The position numbers and the translations under genes are program-made. A model generated the notes under the pieces. That model did no database searches and was not told the DNA's origin. It saw only the letters and a list, made by a program, of their open reading frames with translations. Of a stretch of DNA of 12,077 nucleotides, positions 1 through 6,728 are shown piece by piece (the first letter of the stretch is position 1; each line of letters opens with the position of its first letter). Location: contig JACCRW010000394.1 of the NCBI GenBank assembly GCA_013813345.1, forward strand, positions 1-12,077, written 5' to 3'. The DNA comes from Actinomycetota bacterium. Its GTDB lineage: Bacteria; Actinomycetota; Thermoleophilia; Gaiellales; Gaiellaceae.

Positions 1-980
1 CCGGAACGGACGGTGGCGACCCCGTACTCAGCGATCAGCTCGTCGCGGACATAGCTGAAGAAGTACGGCTCGCGGATCGTCTTGTAGAGCCTGCCCGCCT
101 TCAGGCCGAGCCCGCGTGCGCTTGCCCAGTCGTACTGCTTCCGGTTGATCTTCCCCTGCCCGACCATCGCGAGCAGCACCTGGTTGCGGCGGACCTTCGC
201 GACCTCGGTGCGGTTGAACGGGTCGTAGTCGGACGGCGCCTGCGGCATTCCGGCGAGCAGCGCGGCCTCCGGCAGCGTCAGCTGGTGGGCATTCTTGGAG
301 AAGTACGTCTGCGCGGCCGCCTCGATCCCGTAGGCGAGGTTGCCGTAGTAGACCTGGTTCATGTAGGTCGCAAGGATCTTCTTCTTCGACCAGGCGCGGT
401 TCAGCTTGATCGCGAGGCAGGCCTCCTTCAGCTTCCGCTCGAAGGTCTGCTCGCGGCTGATGTAGAGGTTCCGCACGAGCTGCTGGGTGATCGTGGAGCC
501 TCCCTGGACGATCTTGCCGGCGCGCACGTCGGCCCACATCGCCCGCGCGATCCCGCTCGGGTCGACGCCGCCGTGCTCGTAGAAGCGGCGGTCCTCGATC
601 GCGATCGTCGCCTTCGGCATCCAGGTGCTGATCCGCCCGAGCCGGACGGGCTGGCGGTTCCGCTCTGAGGGAATCCCGCCGAGGATGGAGCCGTCGGCGG
701 CATAGACGAACGAGTTCTGGCCGATCTCGACGCGACGGAGCGCGCTCAGATCGCAGGAGCCGCCGAAGCTGGCGACGCCGGTGACGGCGCTGCCCGCGAC
801 GACGGCGAGCAACGCGAGCCCCGCGACGAAGCCGAGCACGGCGGCCCGACGGCGATTGCGCTTGCGCTCGACGCGGCGGCGCTTGCGGCGCTTGACGCCG
901 TTCCAGTCGTCGTCCCGGCGCTGCGGGGATCTGGCGGACGGGCGGCTCGCCCGCCGGCCTCCCTTCCGGGGCGGCGTCAT
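1..980 (-). CDS. Class A penicillin-binding protein (PBP1A-like), N-terminal 326 residues, 3' end outside window
   Basis: Peptidoglycan glycosyltransferase/transpeptidase that polymerises lipid II at the outer face of the membrane. The frame is open from ATG at 980 to the window edge, so the gene is partial at its C-terminus. Residues 1-46 are very basic and cytoplasmic, and a single membrane anchor spans about 47-70. The GT51 domain is complete. Motif 1 is EDRRFYEHGG (129-138) with catalytic Glu129, motif 2 is GGSTITQQLVRNLY (160-173), and motif 3 runs about 183-213 with Lys-Glu at 185-186 and NQVYYGN at 208-214. Residues 304-320 (EPYFFSYV onward) look like the linker into the transpeptidase domain, whose SxxK, SxN and KTG motifs lie beyond position 1. 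The ATG overlaps the stop of the upstream MscS gene (ATGA), so the two are probably co-transcribed. The family call is firm. Whether it is PBP1A, PonA1 or another class A type cannot be settled. Confidence 0.93.
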   Translation of the reverse strand, partial: MTPPRKGGRRASRPSARSPQRRDDDWNGVKRRKRRRVERKRNRRRAAVLGFVAGLALLAVVAGSAVTGVASFGGSCDLSALRRVEIGQNSFVYAADGSILGGIPSERNRQPVRLGRISTWMPKATIAIEDRRFYEHGGVDPSGIARAMWADVRAGKIVQGGSTITQQLVRNLYISREQTFERKLKEACLAIKLNRAWSKKKILATYMNQVYYGNLAYGIEAAAQTYFSKNAHQLTLPEAALLAGMPQAPSDYDPFNRTEVAKVRRNQVLLAMVGQGKINRKQYDWASARGLGLKAGRLYKTIREPYFFSYVRDELIAEYGVATVRS

Positions 981-1714
981 GAGTCGATCCCGTTCCCGTT
1001 GATCCCTTGCTCGCGCAGCCGCGCGTGGACACGCAGGCGGAGGTCGCGCTCGAGCCGCTCAGCCGCGACGTGATCCTCGGTCCACGCTCGGATCGTCAGG
1101 GTGGGTGACCCCTCGAGGGCGCTGACGAAAACCTCGTCGCGCTCGCCTGGCACCTCCGAGCGGAGGACCTCGACGAGCTGCCCGAGATCGTGTGTGGGCG
1201 GAACCTGCACTGTGACCTGCGCGACCTTGGCGGGACTGCGGATTGTCGAGTTGCGGATCGTATCCGACGCCAGTTTCTCGTTCGGGATCACGAGCCGGGC
1301 GTTGTCCTCGGTTCGGATGAAGGTGTACATCAGGCCGATCTCCTCGACGCTGCCGGCGACGTCCCCGATCTCGACCCAGTCTCCGAGCCGCAACGGCTGG
1401 GTGATCGCGATCATCAGGCCAGCGACGAAGTTCCCGAGCGTGCGCTGGGAGGCGAAGCCCACGATCAGGCCGAGGATCGCCGACGAGGCGAGGAGGCCGC
1501 CTGCGATCGCCCGTACCTGCGGGATCACGAGGAGCGCCGAGAGGAGGCCGATCGTCACGATCGAGACGCTGATCGTGCGGCGCAGGACGCGGTAGCGGGT
1601 CAGCGCCTCCGGGCTCCGGTCGCCGCCCAGGATCCGCCGGTCAATCGCTCGCGCGAGCAGGGCTGCCGCGGCGAGCACGATTCCGATCGCGAGCAGGCGC
1701 TGCCAGAGCTCCAT
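977..1714 (-). CDS. Small-conductance mechanosensitive channel, MscS family
   Basis: Membrane channel that opens under tension and releases solutes on hypo-osmotic shock. The protein is 245 aa from ATG 1714 (N-terminus MELWQRLL). Hydrophobic segments lie at about 6-24, 47-65 and 69-103. The last has the Gly/Ala-rich pore helix pattern (GGLLASSAILG, then VGFASQRTLGNF near 85-96). It leads into the MscS beta domain (QPLRLGDWVEIGDVAG, then RLVIPNEKLASDTIRN). The C-terminal alpha/beta domain is shortish, as in minimal three-helix MscS proteins. The open frame continues 77 codons further upstream, but that part is charged and low-complexity, lacks family features and overlaps the divergent neighbour, so I reject it. 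No clear Shine-Dalgarno is visible. The 3' end overlaps the PBP gene by 4 bases. Both act at the envelope, and osmotic protection next to wall synthesis is a sensible pairing, though the functional link is inference. Confidence 0.9.
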   Translation of the reverse strand: MELWQRLLAIGIVLAAAALLARAIDRRILGGDRSPEALTRYRVLRRTISVSIVTIGLLSALLVIPQVRAIAGGLLASSAILGLIVGFASQRTLGNFVAGLMIAITQPLRLGDWVEIGDVAGSVEEIGLMYTFIRTEDNARLVIPNEKLASDTIRNSTIRSPAKVAQVTVQVPPTHDLGQLVEVLRSEVPGERDEVFVSALEGSPTLTIRAWTEDHVAAERLERDLRLRVHARLREQGINGNGIDS

Positions 1715-1767
1715 GCCGACCGATTCGACGGCGCGGCGCCCGTTCCTCAGAGCCGCTCGGCACGGCC

Positions 1768-1773
1768 TATCAT
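1768..1773 (+). promoter_or_regulatory. Candidate -10 element (TATCAT) for the GT-C glycosyltransferase gene
   Basis: TATCAT stands out in the GC-rich divergent gap 1715-1783 and lies 10 bases before the GTG at 1784. The predicted transcript would start around 1779-1781 with almost no leader. No convincing -35 is visible about 17 bases upstream. A run of five G (1775-1779) between the element and the start could act as a weak ribosome-binding site if transcription starts earlier. Confidence 0.35.
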
Positions 1774-1783
1774 CGGGGGTCTC

Positions 1784-2938
1784 GTGGACGTGGGTCAGCG
1801 GCTGCGGTCTGCCTGGCGAAGTCCCGCGCTCGAGATCTTCCTCTGGAGCCGGGTCGCGCTCTGGCTGGCTGCCCTCTTCGCGCTCCTCGTCTTCGAGCCG
1901 AACCGGCACCCGGAGGCCGATCGCTGGGACAGTCCCCGCCTCCACGAGCTTGGCGTCGGAATCGACGTTTGGGCACGCTGGGACAGCGACTGGTATCTCA
2001 GGATCGCCGAGCAGGGCTACTCGGGCGCGCCGTCCAGCACCCCCGCGTTCTTCCCGCTCTATCCGGGACTCGTGGCGCTGCTCGGGCGGCTCCTAGCCGG
2101 TCACTACGTGCTTGCCGGTGTTCTGCTCTCGCTCGCCGCGTGCGCCGTCGCCTTCGTCCTGCTCCAGCGACTCGCCCGGGAGCGGCTCGACGAGGCAGGG
2201 GCCGGGCGTGCCGTCCTCTACCTCGCCATCTTCCCGACTGCGCTCTTCCTCCAGGCGGTCTACAGCGAGTCGCTCTATCTCGCCCTCGCGCTGGCGGCGT
2301 TCCTCCTTGCCGAGCGGGGCCGCTTCCTCGGCGCCGGCGTCGCAACGGGCCTCGCGATGCTGACCCGGCCGGCCGGGATCGCCCTCCTCCCGGCGCTGGC
2401 GCTCCTCGCGTGGCGAGCCGACGACCGCCGCCGCGCCTTCCTGCGGCTCGCCGTCTCGATTCCGATCGCCGCGGCGTATCCGCTCCTCCTCGCCGCCTGG
2501 ATCGAGGAGCCGTTCGCCTTCCTGCGCGCGCAGGAGGGGATCTGGAATCGAGAGCTGTCCTGGGCCGGCCCGGTGGGAGGGCTCTGGGAAGGCGTCGCGG
2601 TGCTCTTCGCCGACCGCTCGGGCCGCGATCTCGCCCTCAACCTGCAACAGCTTGGATTCACCGTCGGCTTCCTCGTCCTCGCGCTTGCGGCCTGGCGGCG
2701 CTTCGGCGCGCCCTACGGGCTTTTCGCGCTCGTCAGCCTGGCGATCCCGCTCTCGTTCCCGTCGGAGCGCTGGCCGCTCCTTTCGATGTCGCGCTTTGGG
2801 CTCGTTCTCTTTCCGCTGCTGCTCGTGCTCGCCACGCTCGGCTCGCGCCCGCGCCTGCACTCCGCTCTGACGTCGGTCTCTGCCGCGCTGCTCGGCATCG
2901 CCGTGGTGCAATGGGCGCTATGGCAGTGGGTGGCATGA
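1784..2938 (+). CDS. PIG-V-like mannosyltransferase family protein (GT-C, polytopic)
   Basis: Integral-membrane glycosyltransferase expected to move a sugar, probably mannose, from a polyprenyl-phosphate donor on the outer side of the membrane. The 384-aa protein starts at GTG 1784, with a second in-frame GTG at 1790. After the first helix (about 18-37) comes the extracytoplasmic loop with WARWDSDWYLRIAEQGY (63-79), the acidic WD-x-D-W-Y signature of PIG-V and related GT-C enzymes. FFPLYPG follows at 89-95. About nine more hydrophobic helices continue to the C-terminus. The frame is open far upstream to 1190, but that part is antisense to the MscS gene and is not membrane-like, so the start belongs in the divergent gap. 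The stop overlaps the ATG of the CPBP gene (ATGA). The acceptor is unknown; glycolipid or protein O-mannosylation are both possible. Confidence 0.82.
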   Translation: MDVGQRLRSAWRSPALEIFLWSRVALWLAALFALLVFEPNRHPEADRWDSPRLHELGVGIDVWARWDSDWYLRIAEQGYSGAPSSTPAFFPLYPGLVALLGRLLAGHYVLAGVLLSLAACAVAFVLLQRLARERLDEAGAGRAVLYLAIFPTALFLQAVYSESLYLALALAAFLLAERGRFLGAGVATGLAMLTRPAGIALLPALALLAWRADDRRRAFLRLAVSIPIAAAYPLLLAAWIEEPFAFLRAQEGIWNRELSWAGPVGGLWEGVAVLFADRSGRDLALNLQQLGFTVGFLVLALAAWRRFGAPYGLFALVSLAIPLSFPSERWPLLSMSRFGLVLFPLLLVLATLGSRPRLHSALTSVSAALLGIAVVQWALWQWVA

Positions 2939-3627
2939 GCGTCCGGAGAGAGGAGCCGAGCGAGTCGGAGCAGGCCGCCTCGTCGAGGCTCGTCGGCTGG
3001 ATCGCCCTGGTTGCCGCGCTCGCGACCCTGAACTACGCGGGCCGCCTCAGCGGCGGCAAGCCCGAGAGCGACGTTCTCTACCAGTACGAGACGGCCACCG
3101 GAAGCGCGATTCTCTACGCGATCCTCCTCGCGATCGTGGTCTTCGGAATCGGTCGCGGCTTGCCGAAGGCGGACTTCTTCGCGCTGCACCGGCCCCGTTC
3201 GTGGCCGAGCGCGCTCAGCTGGGTGCTCGCCGGCTACGTCGCGATCTTCATCGGGGCCGGCCTGCTCCTCCTCGTTCTGGACGCGGGCGAGGAGCAGGGG
3301 CTCACGCCCGAGGGCTGGGACTCGAGCCGCGCGGGCGCCTATGCGGCCAACTTCGTCGCTGTCGCGCTCATCGGCCCCGTCGTCGAGGAACTGCTCTACC
3401 GAGGCGCGGGGCTCTCGCTCCTCCTGCGCTTCGGCCCCTGGATCGCGGTCGTCGCAACCGCGATCTGCTTCGGGCTCGGCCATGGCCTCGTGCTCGCGCT
3501 GCCCGCGCTCGTCGTCTTCGGGCTCGTCACCGGCTTCGTCCGGCTTCGCACGGACAGCATCTATCCCCCGATGCTCATCCACTGCGCTTTCAACGCGACC
3601 AGCCTGATCGTGGCTGTAGCGACCTGA
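2935..3627 (+). CDS. CPBP-family intramembrane metalloprotease (Rce1/Abi type)
   Basis: Polytopic membrane protein of 230 aa from ATG 2935. It has hydrophobic segments at about 19-36, 57-74, 95-115, 137-150, 160-182 and 185-200. It carries all three CPBP motifs: EELLYRG (151-157, Glu151, Glu152 and Arg156), FGLGHG (179-184, His183) and HCAFNA (216-221, His216 and Asn220). These residues form the active site in the Rce1 family, so the protein should be catalytically competent. The substrate is unknown. Bacterial members have been linked to bacteriocin self-immunity and membrane protein processing, but nothing here shows such a role. The start is fixed by the 4-base overlap with the glycosyltransferase stop, implying translational coupling. 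The frame is open upstream to 1969 only as a shadow of that gene. A 22-base gap separates it from the L,D-transpeptidase gene. Confidence 0.88.
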   Translation: MSVRREEPSESEQAASSRLVGWIALVAALATLNYAGRLSGGKPESDVLYQYETATGSAILYAILLAIVVFGIGRGLPKADFFALHRPRSWPSALSWVLAGYVAIFIGAGLLLLVLDAGEEQGLTPEGWDSSRAGAYAANFVAVALIGPVVEELLYRGAGLSLLLRFGPWIAVVATAICFGLGHGLVLALPALVVFGLVTGFVRLRTDSIYPPMLIHCAFNATSLIVAVAT

Positions 3628-3636
3628 GCGGCGAGT

Positions 3637-3642
3637 TATCCT
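3637..3642 (+). promoter_or_regulatory. Candidate -10 (TATCCT) positioned for leaderless transcription of the L,D-transpeptidase gene
   Basis: TATCCT lies in the 22-base gap after the CPBP stop and ends exactly 7 bases before the ATG at 3650. This TANNNT-to-start spacing is the usual layout for leaderless actinobacterial genes, where transcription begins at or next to the start codon. There is no Shine-Dalgarno-like sequence between it and the ATG. No strong -35 is recognisable. Confidence 0.5.
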
Positions 3643-3649
3643 CCCGCGC

Positions 3650-5014
3650 ATGCGGGTAGCGCTCGTCTTTCTGGCCGGCCTCGGCTTCGCGGCGAGCGGC
3701 GCCTTCTCTAGAGACGCCGTGGCGGCTGCGCCCGCGGTGGTGATCGCCGCGTCGACCACGACGGGGGTCGGGCCACTCGCGGTGACGCTGACCGCAAGCG
3801 GTGAGCCGGCGAGCTACAGCTGGAAGCTCGGCGACGGCGCCTCGGCGACGGGCGCATCCGTCCGGCACGTCTACGCGCCCGGACGCTACGTCGCAGTGGT
3901 CATGGCCACGACCGAGAGCGGCGAGAGCGCGCAGGCGCAGGTCGTGCTCGTCGTCCGCAAACGAACCGTCACGCTCTCGGCGCCGCGGTCGGCCGACTAC
4001 GGCAGTCCCACGACAATCGGTGGTGAGCTGCGGCCCGCGGTCGCAGGCGGTCGCGTTCAGATCTACCGAGGCCGAATCCACGTCGCCTCGGCGCGCGTGA
4101 GCGCAAGCGGCCGCTTCCGGGCGCTCCTGCGGCTTCGCTCTGCTGGCCCTTACCACGCCCGCTACGGCGCAGCGCGCTCGAAGCCGCGATCGATCGCGCT
4201 CCGTCCGAGGCTCGTGGCCTCGCTCGACCGGTCGGCGCCGGTGGGCGGGCGGCTGTCGGTAGCGGCCCGCCTCGTTCCGGCGGGCGCCGGCTCTCTTCGG
4301 GTCGAGATCCGCCGGGACGGACGGCTGGTCGCACGCAAGCGAGCCGGTCCGAGCCTGCGCCTCGCACTCCCGACCGCTGCGGCGGGACGCCTGCGCGCGA
4401 TCGTGACAACGGTTCCCCGCCCCGGCTTCCTTCCGGCGAGGCGGTCACTGGCAGCCCAGGTCGTGCTCCCGGCGCTCGCGGTCGGCGCCCGCGGCCCGAG
4501 CGTCCTCGTGCTCGAGCGGCGCCTCGCGGAGCTCCGCTACGCGCTGCGCGGTGTGGACACGGTCTACGGGACGGACACGTTCGAGGCGGTCTTGGCCTTC
4601 CAGAAGGTGCATGGGCTCGCCCGGACGGGACGGGTCGAGCCGGCACTCTGGAGCTTGCTCGCGCGCTCCGGCGTCCCCGAGCCCCGAGCCCGCGGCTTCG
4701 ACCACATCGAGGTCGACAAGACCCGGCAGCTGCTCCTGGAGGTCCGCGGCGGCGAGGTCACCCGGGTCGTGCACGTCTCGACCGGCGCGACCGGAAACAC
4801 GCCGCTCGGCACGTGGCGGGTCTATCGCAAGGTCACGGGCTTCGACTGGGTGCTCTGGTACCCGATGTACTTCCTCCGCGGCTTTGCGATCCACGGCTAT
4901 CCGTCCGTGCCGGCCTATCCGGCGTCGCACGGCTGCGTGCGCGTGCCGATGTGGGTCGCGCCGCAGCTCTTCGCGGGGCATCCCTACGGTGCGACGGTCA
5001 CGGTCTACCTCTAG
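3650..5014 (+). CDS. Secreted L,D-transpeptidase with PKD, Ig-like, peptidoglycan-binding and YkuD domains
   Basis: Exported enzyme predicted to make 3-3 peptidoglycan cross-links, or to attach proteins to the wall, using a catalytic cysteine. Of 454 aa, residues 1-27 form a signal peptide ending in an Ala-rich cleavage region. A PKD-like domain lies at about 29-100 (SWKLGDG in place of the usual WDFGDG). Two beta-rich Ig-like segments follow at about 104-275. A peptidoglycan-binding type 1 domain spans about 276-340 (LERRLAELRY, then AFQKVHGLARTG). The YkuD domain covers 350-454 with His415 (AIHGY) and the SHGCVRV motif at 426-432, Cys429 being the nucleophile and Arg431 conserved. The last 26 bases overlap the PrcB-like gene. 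Insensitivity to most beta-lactams is a property of this enzyme class, not something visible here. The substrate (tetrapeptide donor) is inferred from the family. Confidence 0.93.
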   Translation: MRVALVFLAGLGFAASGAFSRDAVAAAPAVVIAASTTTGVGPLAVTLTASGEPASYSWKLGDGASATGASVRHVYAPGRYVAVVMATTESGESAQAQVVLVVRKRTVTLSAPRSADYGSPTTIGGELRPAVAGGRVQIYRGRIHVASARVSASGRFRALLRLRSAGPYHARYGAARSKPRSIALRPRLVASLDRSAPVGGRLSVAARLVPAGAGSLRVEIRRDGRLVARKRAGPSLRLALPTAAAGRLRAIVTTVPRPGFLPARRSLAAQVVLPALAVGARGPSVLVLERRLAELRYALRGVDTVYGTDTFEAVLAFQKVHGLARTGRVEPALWSLLARSGVPEPRARGFDHIEVDKTRQLLLEVRGGEVTRVVHVSTGATGNTPLGTWRVYRKVTGFDWVLWYPMYFLRGFAIHGYPSVPAYPASHGCVRVPMWVAPQLFAGHPYGATVTVYL

Positions 5015-5450
5015 CGCGCTCGCCGGCGTGGCGGTCGCGGCAGTCGGCTGGCTCGGCTGGCAGGAGCTCTGGGCTCGGGGCGGCGGCCGGCCGCTCGTCT
5101 GGCGCGACCTGACCGGGCGGACACTCGCGGAGCCGGCCCGCTCGCAGCTCCGCACGTTCGGCGGCGGACGCTCCCTTCGCTCCGCCCTAGGCCCATCGGC
5201 GACGGCGCCGCCGATCGACTTCGGACGCCGCGAGGCGGTGCTCGTCGCGGCCGGCCCGCGCTCGAGCAGCGCTTACGCACTCGACATCGTGGCGGTGACG
5301 GAGGAGCGTCGGCGGATCGTCGTCAGCGTGCGCGAGCAGGCCCCGACGCTCGCCCGCCCGGGCGCGGCCGTGCTTGCGTTCCCGTTCCGCCTGCTCACGA
5401 TCGAGCGCACCGGCAAGCCTGTCGAGCTCGATTGGCGCGGCCGACCGTGA
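4989..5450 (+). CDS. PrcB-like C-terminal domain protein, exported or membrane-anchored
   Basis: Small exported protein of 153 aa with unknown molecular role. From GTG 4989 the N-terminus is MRRSRSTSSALAGVAVAAVG, a good basic-plus-hydrophobic signal or anchor. A later GTG at 5028 would remove the charged residues, so I prefer 4989 even though it overlaps the transpeptidase gene by 26 bases. A weak GGGG (4975-4978) lies 10 bases upstream. Residues about 78-138 resemble the PrcB_C domain: DFGRREAVLVAAGPR, then SSSAYALDIVAV, a VVSVRE strand with E at 116, and FPFRLLTIER (131-140). PrcB was described as a subunit that helps a spirochaete surface protease complex, but many homologues occur alone. 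The position between the transpeptidase and chorismate mutase genes with overlaps on both sides suggests co-translation. A role beside the wall enzyme is only inference. Confidence 0.66.
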   Translation: MRRSRSTSSALAGVAVAAVGWLGWQELWARGGGRPLVWRDLTGRTLAEPARSQLRTFGGGRSLRSALGPSATAPPIDFGRREAVLVAAGPRSSSAYALDIVAVTEERRRIVVSVREQAPTLARPGAAVLAFPFRLLTIERTGKPVELDWRGRP

Positions 5451-5725
5451 GCGTTCCACCGGAGGTCTGCAGACTTCGAGCCGAGCTGACCGAGCTCGAC
5501 GAGCGCCTCGTCGAGGCGGTCAACCGGCGGCTCGAGCTCGTCCTCGAGCTGCGACACGTGAAGGAAGCGCACGGCCTCGGCTTCCTCGACCCCGCGCGCG
5601 AGGAATGGCTGCGTTCCCATCTGGAGACGGTCAACCGCGGCCCGCTCTCGGCCGACGGCGTGCGCGAGCTCCTCGCGGAGGTGCTCGCCCTGACGAAGCG
5701 CGAGGTCGGACGAACAAGCCTCTAG
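5447..5725 (+). CDS. Chorismate mutase, AroQ (type II, all-helical) domain, stand-alone
   Basis: Cytoplasmic enzyme converting chorismate to prephenate, the branch point to phenylalanine and tyrosine. The 92-aa protein starts at GTG 5447, which overlaps the PrcB-like stop (GTGA). A TTG at 5432 in frame would add five residues. From GTG, the residues fall exactly at the positions of the E. coli mutase domain: Arg11, Arg28, Lys39, Asp48, Arg51 and Glu52 (LDPAREEWL at 47-55). Three helices are expected: about 6-41, 49-62 and 68-86. The E. coli Ser84/Gln88 positions read Lys84 and Gly88 here, so the end of the third helix differs; a nearby Lys84 or Glu86 could substitute. No prephenate dehydratase, dehydrogenase or DAHP synthase domain is fused. 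Placement behind envelope genes rather than aromatic genes is unusual. Confidence 0.85.
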   Translation: MSVPPEVCRLRAELTELDERLVEAVNRRLELVLELRHVKEAHGLGFLDPAREEWLRSHLETVNRGPLSADGVRELLAEVLALTKREVGRTSL

Positions 5726-6249
5726 CTCGGCTCGTCCTCCTTCGCGAACTCGTCCGGGCTGACCGTGTCTAGGAAGCGCCGGAACTCGTCGGGGTCGAGC
5801 TCGGCGAGCGGCGTCACCCCGGCGAGCTCGTCGTGCTCGCCGCCCTCGCCCTCGAACTCGATCCCGGACTCCTCGATCACCTCGTCGGCCGCATAGATCT
5901 TCGCCCCGGCTCGCACGGCCAGGGCGATCGCATCGGACGGGCGCGAGTCGATCTCAAGCTCCGAGCCGTTCCGGCGCAAGGTGATCCGCGCGTAGTAGGT
6001 GCTGTCGCGCATCTCGGTCACGGTCACCGCGACGACCTCTGCATCGAGGTGCGACAGCATGTCGGTGACGAGGTCGTGCGTCATCGGCCGCGGCGTCGCG
6101 GCGTTCTGGAGCTTGACGAGAATCGCCGCAGCCTCGGGATGGCCGATCCAGATCGGGAGGAACTTGTTCCCGTCAGAGGTCTTGAGAAGGACGATCGGCT
6201 GCTTGCCGACCAGGTCGAAGCTCACCCCGTAGATCAGCATCTCGCGCAT
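5722..6249 (-). CDS. Bifunctional nuclease (BFN) domain protein, DUF151
   Basis: Soluble protein of 175 aa of the DUF151/BFN family. Plant members are reported to have DNase and RNase activity; the bacterial role is poorly known. Family landmarks are GKQPIVLLK (15-23), LPIWIGHPEAAAI (31-43), RPMTHDL (54-60), a YYARITL strand (85-91) and the signature DSRPSDAIALAVR (101-113). An acidic tail (about 131-175, EFEGEGGEHDEL onward) follows the core. I choose ATG 6249 because GAGG sits 6 bases before it; ATG 6240 (MLIYGVS) is three codons later and also possible. The longer open frame up to 6582 is antisense to the small gene at 6337 and lacks family sequence. The stop TAG shares the CTAG at 5722-5725 with the stop of the chorismate mutase gene, so the two convergent genes end on each other with no space for a separate terminator. 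Confidence 0.9.
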   Translation of the reverse strand: MREMLIYGVSFDLVGKQPIVLLKTSDGNKFLPIWIGHPEAAAILVKLQNAATPRPMTHDLVTDMLSHLDAEVVAVTVTEMRDSTYYARITLRRNGSELEIDSRPSDAIALAVRAGAKIYAADEVIEESGIEFEGEGGEHDELAGVTPLAELDPDEFRRFLDTVSPDEFAKEDEPS

Positions 6250-6265
6250 CCTCGGCCTCGGCCGC

Positions 6266-6271
6266 AGTGTA
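6266..6271 (-). promoter_or_regulatory. Candidate -10 (TACACT) for the BFN gene
   Basis: Read on the minus strand, TACACT lies 16 bases before ATG 6249. Transcription would start near 6259 with a roughly 10-base leader that contains the GAGG ribosome-binding site. No clear -35 is seen. It is the most promoter-like hexamer in the 87-base divergent gap 6250-6336, which otherwise shows nothing recognisable. Confidence 0.35.
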
Positions 6272-6336
6272 GCCCGACGCCTTCCGAGACCGGCGGCGGG
6301 CCGTAACCGGTCGGCGCGCGCCCCCGTTGCACACCC

Positions 6337-6585
6337 GTGGTCGACCTCTGGCTCCACGACATCGAATCGCTCGAGGCCGTCGCTCAGGACGAGCGGACAA
6401 AGCTCCTCTGCCTGCGGATGGCGGCGATGTCGAAGAACGGGACGCTCGAGCCGTTCATCGCCGGCCTCCATCGCGACGACGAGCTCGACGAGGGGACGAA
6501 GGGAACGATCGCGGAGATCGCCAGCGACGAGCACTTCCTCCTCGCCGTCGAGGACTACGTCCGGCGCACGAACGTCGTCCATTAG
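6337..6585 (+). CDS. Small acidic hypothetical protein, 82 aa
   Basis: I do not recognise this protein. It starts at GTG 6337, the first plausible in-frame start, and ends at TAG 6583. The sequence is leucine-rich, strongly acidic and probably helical (SLEAVAQDERTKLLCLRMAA at 11-30, then a polar turn near 32-37, then DDELDEGTKG at 47-56 and SDEHFLLAVEDYV at 63-75). It has no signal peptide, no membrane segment and a single Cys (Cys25). No good Shine-Dalgarno precedes the GTG. Coding status rests on codon pattern: third positions are mostly G or C, composition is protein-like, and it fills the gap between the divergent BFN gene and tRNA-Ile. It might be a lineage-specific regulatory or partner protein, but there is no evidence for a function. 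Confidence 0.6.
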   Translation: MVDLWLHDIESLEAVAQDERTKLLCLRMAAMSKNGTLEPFIAGLHRDDELDEGTKGTIAEIASDEHFLLAVEDYVRRTNVVH

Positions 6586-6603
6586 CGATTCCCGCGCTCT
6601 GGC

Positions 6604-6609
6604 TAGAAT
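6604..6609 (+). promoter_or_regulatory. Candidate -10 (TAGAAT) for tRNA-Ile
   Basis: TAGAAT ends 12 bases before the mature tRNA 5' end, so transcription would begin near 6616 and leave a short leader for RNase P to remove. The -35 region around 6581-6587 is poor. The tRNA may also be transcribed through from the small upstream gene, whose stop is 36 bases before it. Confidence 0.45.
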
Positions 6610-6621
6610 CCCCCGTCGCGA

Positions 6622-6695
<74 letters not shown>

Positions 6696-6698
6696 TGC

Positions 6699-6726
6699 AC
6701 AAAAGCCTGCCTTTGCAGGCTTTTTG
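6699..6726. terminator. Bidirectional intrinsic terminator between tRNA-Ile and parB
   Basis: The stem AGCCTGC (6704-6710) pairs with GCAGGCT (6715-6721) across a CTTT loop. It is flanked by AAAA (6701-6704) on the left and TTTTT (6721-6725) on the right, and the flanks can extend the pairing. The T-tract terminates plus-strand transcription 9 bases after the tRNA. Read on the minus strand, the A-run becomes a T-tract just past the parB stop at 6729, so one hairpin can end both convergent units. Confidence 0.88.
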
Positions 6727-6728
6727 TG

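Noticed and set aside
28..1032. Long minus-strand open frame overlapping the PBP gene
   Set aside because: It is an Arg/Pro-rich shadow in another frame; the true frame, open to the window edge, contains all GT51 motifs.
1190..1783. Upstream open extension of the glycosyltransferase frame
   Set aside because: It is antisense to mscS, hydrophilic and low-complexity, and lacks family features.
1715..1945. 77-codon N-terminal extension of mscS
   Set aside because: It would overlap the divergent glycosyltransferase gene and its promoter and has no membrane or family sequence.
2713..3759. 348-codon minus-strand open frame across the CPBP gene
   Set aside because: Charged repetitive composition, no known domain, antisense to two well-supported genes; typical of GC-rich DNA.
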